Assembly (NCBI GenBank): GCA_029834535.1
Contig: JAQMWT010000010.1
Span: forward strand, 145,420-209,419
Direction: 5' to 3'
Length of the DNA: 64,000 nucleotides
DNA from: Chrysophaeum taylorii
Lineage: Eukaryota > Sar > Pelagophyceae > Pelagomonadales > Pelagomonadaceae
Positions 63,063 to 64,000 of the stretch are shown in pieces. The translations under genes and the position numbers were made by a program. Under the pieces are notes generated by a model. It was not told where the DNA came from, made no database searches, and saw only the letters and a program-made list of their open reading frames with translations. Position 1 is the stretch's first letter. Every line of letters starts with the position of its first letter.

Positions 63063-64000
63063 CAAGTGCAGGTCAGTGTTCACCTATCCCTCTCTAACCC
63101 CTAAGTTCACCTGGTCCCTGTTTGTATGTTCCACCTGGTCAGTAAGTTCACCTAGCCACACCACCTTGAGCCTGTCGCTCTCGCCTCCGCCACTAAGCTG
63201 CTTTGATCCGCACGCGCCGCTCAACCTTTGAGTTTACTCTAAGTCCTTACTTAAAAACCCCAGTATGTTCACCTGGTCCCAGTTTCACCTGGTCCTCAGT
63301 TCCCAGTCCCAATCTCAAACCCCGTAAGTTCACCTGGTCCCAGTAAGTTCCTACAGTGCGCGTGTAGACGCGGGAGGGGCTTATCGGTATTGCGCAGCAC
63401 GTGTGGGTAGGGTGGAGTCGTCACTCAGAAGAGGATATCCTCGGGGTTGCCGATCGACAGAGAGCCACGAGCTGGACGTGGCAGAAGACGGGCTTGGGAA
63501 AGAGGACGCCGACCTCGCGGGGCGTCTGGCCCTGGCTCTTGTTGATCGTTTGGCGTAGGCGGGCCGGGATACAGGTTGGAGGAGCCTCGGTGACAACGAC
63601 ACGATCGATCATGTATCTGGTACCGTTGCAGTGGCCGTGCGACGGGTCGAGGTTGCGGACATTAAGCTCGCGATCAAAGTCAGCATGCCGTTGGTTGTCG
63701 AGAGTCTCTACTGTAAAGAGCGAGGCGTCGTCTTCCGACCCAGCCTAGTCAGCCGAAAGAACCCGACGCCTCGTCTCCGGGAAAAAGGCCGCGGTCATGC
63801 GCGCGTTGTCAGCATCGACAACATCGTTTCGACGGGCGTGAGAATGGCGCGCTGAAAGAGCCGCCGCGGGTCGTGGAAATTCTGCGAGGTCGCCGTAGAC
63901 GGCTTGAGGATCACTGTCTGGCTCTCGCGTACCTGATCCCATCTCGCGCCTACCTGATCCTTACCCTAAATCGAGGGACAGACAAACAGACAGACAAACA
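63063..64000. repeat. Helitron-like repeat, copy H10 (inverted relative to H8, runs off the window)
   Basis: Left end CAAGTGCAGGTCAGTGTTCA at ~63062, a shortened AAGTTCACC zone, a helicase remnant on the minus strand (63.38-63.85 kb) and the start of the CAGA/CAAA run at 63980-64000. Many small deletions, like the copia relic next to it. Confidence 0.75.
63381..63850 (-). pseudogene. PIF1/Helitron helicase fragment in H10
   Basis: Minus strand: INKSQGQTPREVGVLFPKPV and FCHVQLVALCRSATPRISSS, plus FFPETRRRVLSAD and NDVVDADNARMTAA upstream in other frames. Matches the H3 and H8 fragments. Confidence 0.65.

Overview
This window looks like nuclear DNA of a unicellular alga or other protist, most likely a stramenopile. 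Evidence: very GC-rich, intron-poor housekeeping genes; very short introns (40-76 nt); nuclear-type tRNA genes, two with introns at the canonical position; a cilium-assembly gene (DNAAF5), implying a flagellate stage or ancestry; a giant secreted beta-helix/Cys-rich/multi-TM protein of a type known from algae; and an N-terminal 'KYG' module that I recall mainly from such protists. Clade assignment is inference.

Layout. 0-3.8 kb: 3' end of a copia-type element (RNase H tail, third ORF, LTR) and a decayed copia reverse transcriptase. 4.2-14.4 kb: a compact gene block with DNAAF5 (-), a hypothetical coiled-coil protein (-), a three-exon LSm11 gene (+), and a 1.87-kaa beta-helix membrane protein (-) whose last exon I place after a 76-nt intron. 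14.6-20.4 kb: transposase remnants, minisatellites, two intron-containing tRNA-Glu genes and a Helitron-type helicase relic. 20.6-21.1 kb: ALKBH7-like dioxygenase. 21.7-28.8 kb: decayed coding sequence, a Helitron-like repeat and two tRNA-Gly genes. 28.9-30.2 kb: kynurenine-type aminotransferase. 30.8-64 kb: dense nested transposable elements: a copia pol relic (31.5-35.9), a Ty3/gypsy pol carrying a cytosine-C5 DNA methyltransferase (36.7-42.6), a copia-like element with a second methyltransferase-like domain and a third ORF after RNase H (43.3-54.1, minus), two further third-ORF copies with LTRs (53.7-59.5), a >500-bp (TCTG)n tract, and two opposed Helitron-like copies around a fourth copia relic (59.6-64.0).

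The most unusual material is in the retroelements. (i) Two unrelated LTR elements, one gypsy and one copia, each carry a DNA methyltransferase-like domain just after the protease region. (ii) The copia-like elements carry a conserved third ORF with two CxxC pairs and a coiled coil downstream of RNase H. (iii) A ~20-nt sequence recurs at the boundaries of the copia polyprotein modules; in frame it encodes (S/T)-E-x-(S/T)-L-N-Y, and at the end of pol the Tyr codon is a stop. I interpret it as a repeated processing site or RNA signal.

Most retroelement ORFs carry frameshifts or stops and are listed as pseudogenes or mobile elements. Short LINE fragments with (TTAG)n tails and clean target-site duplications are nested inside three of them, and an LTR splits the gypsy methyltransferase, so part of the insertion order can be read directly.
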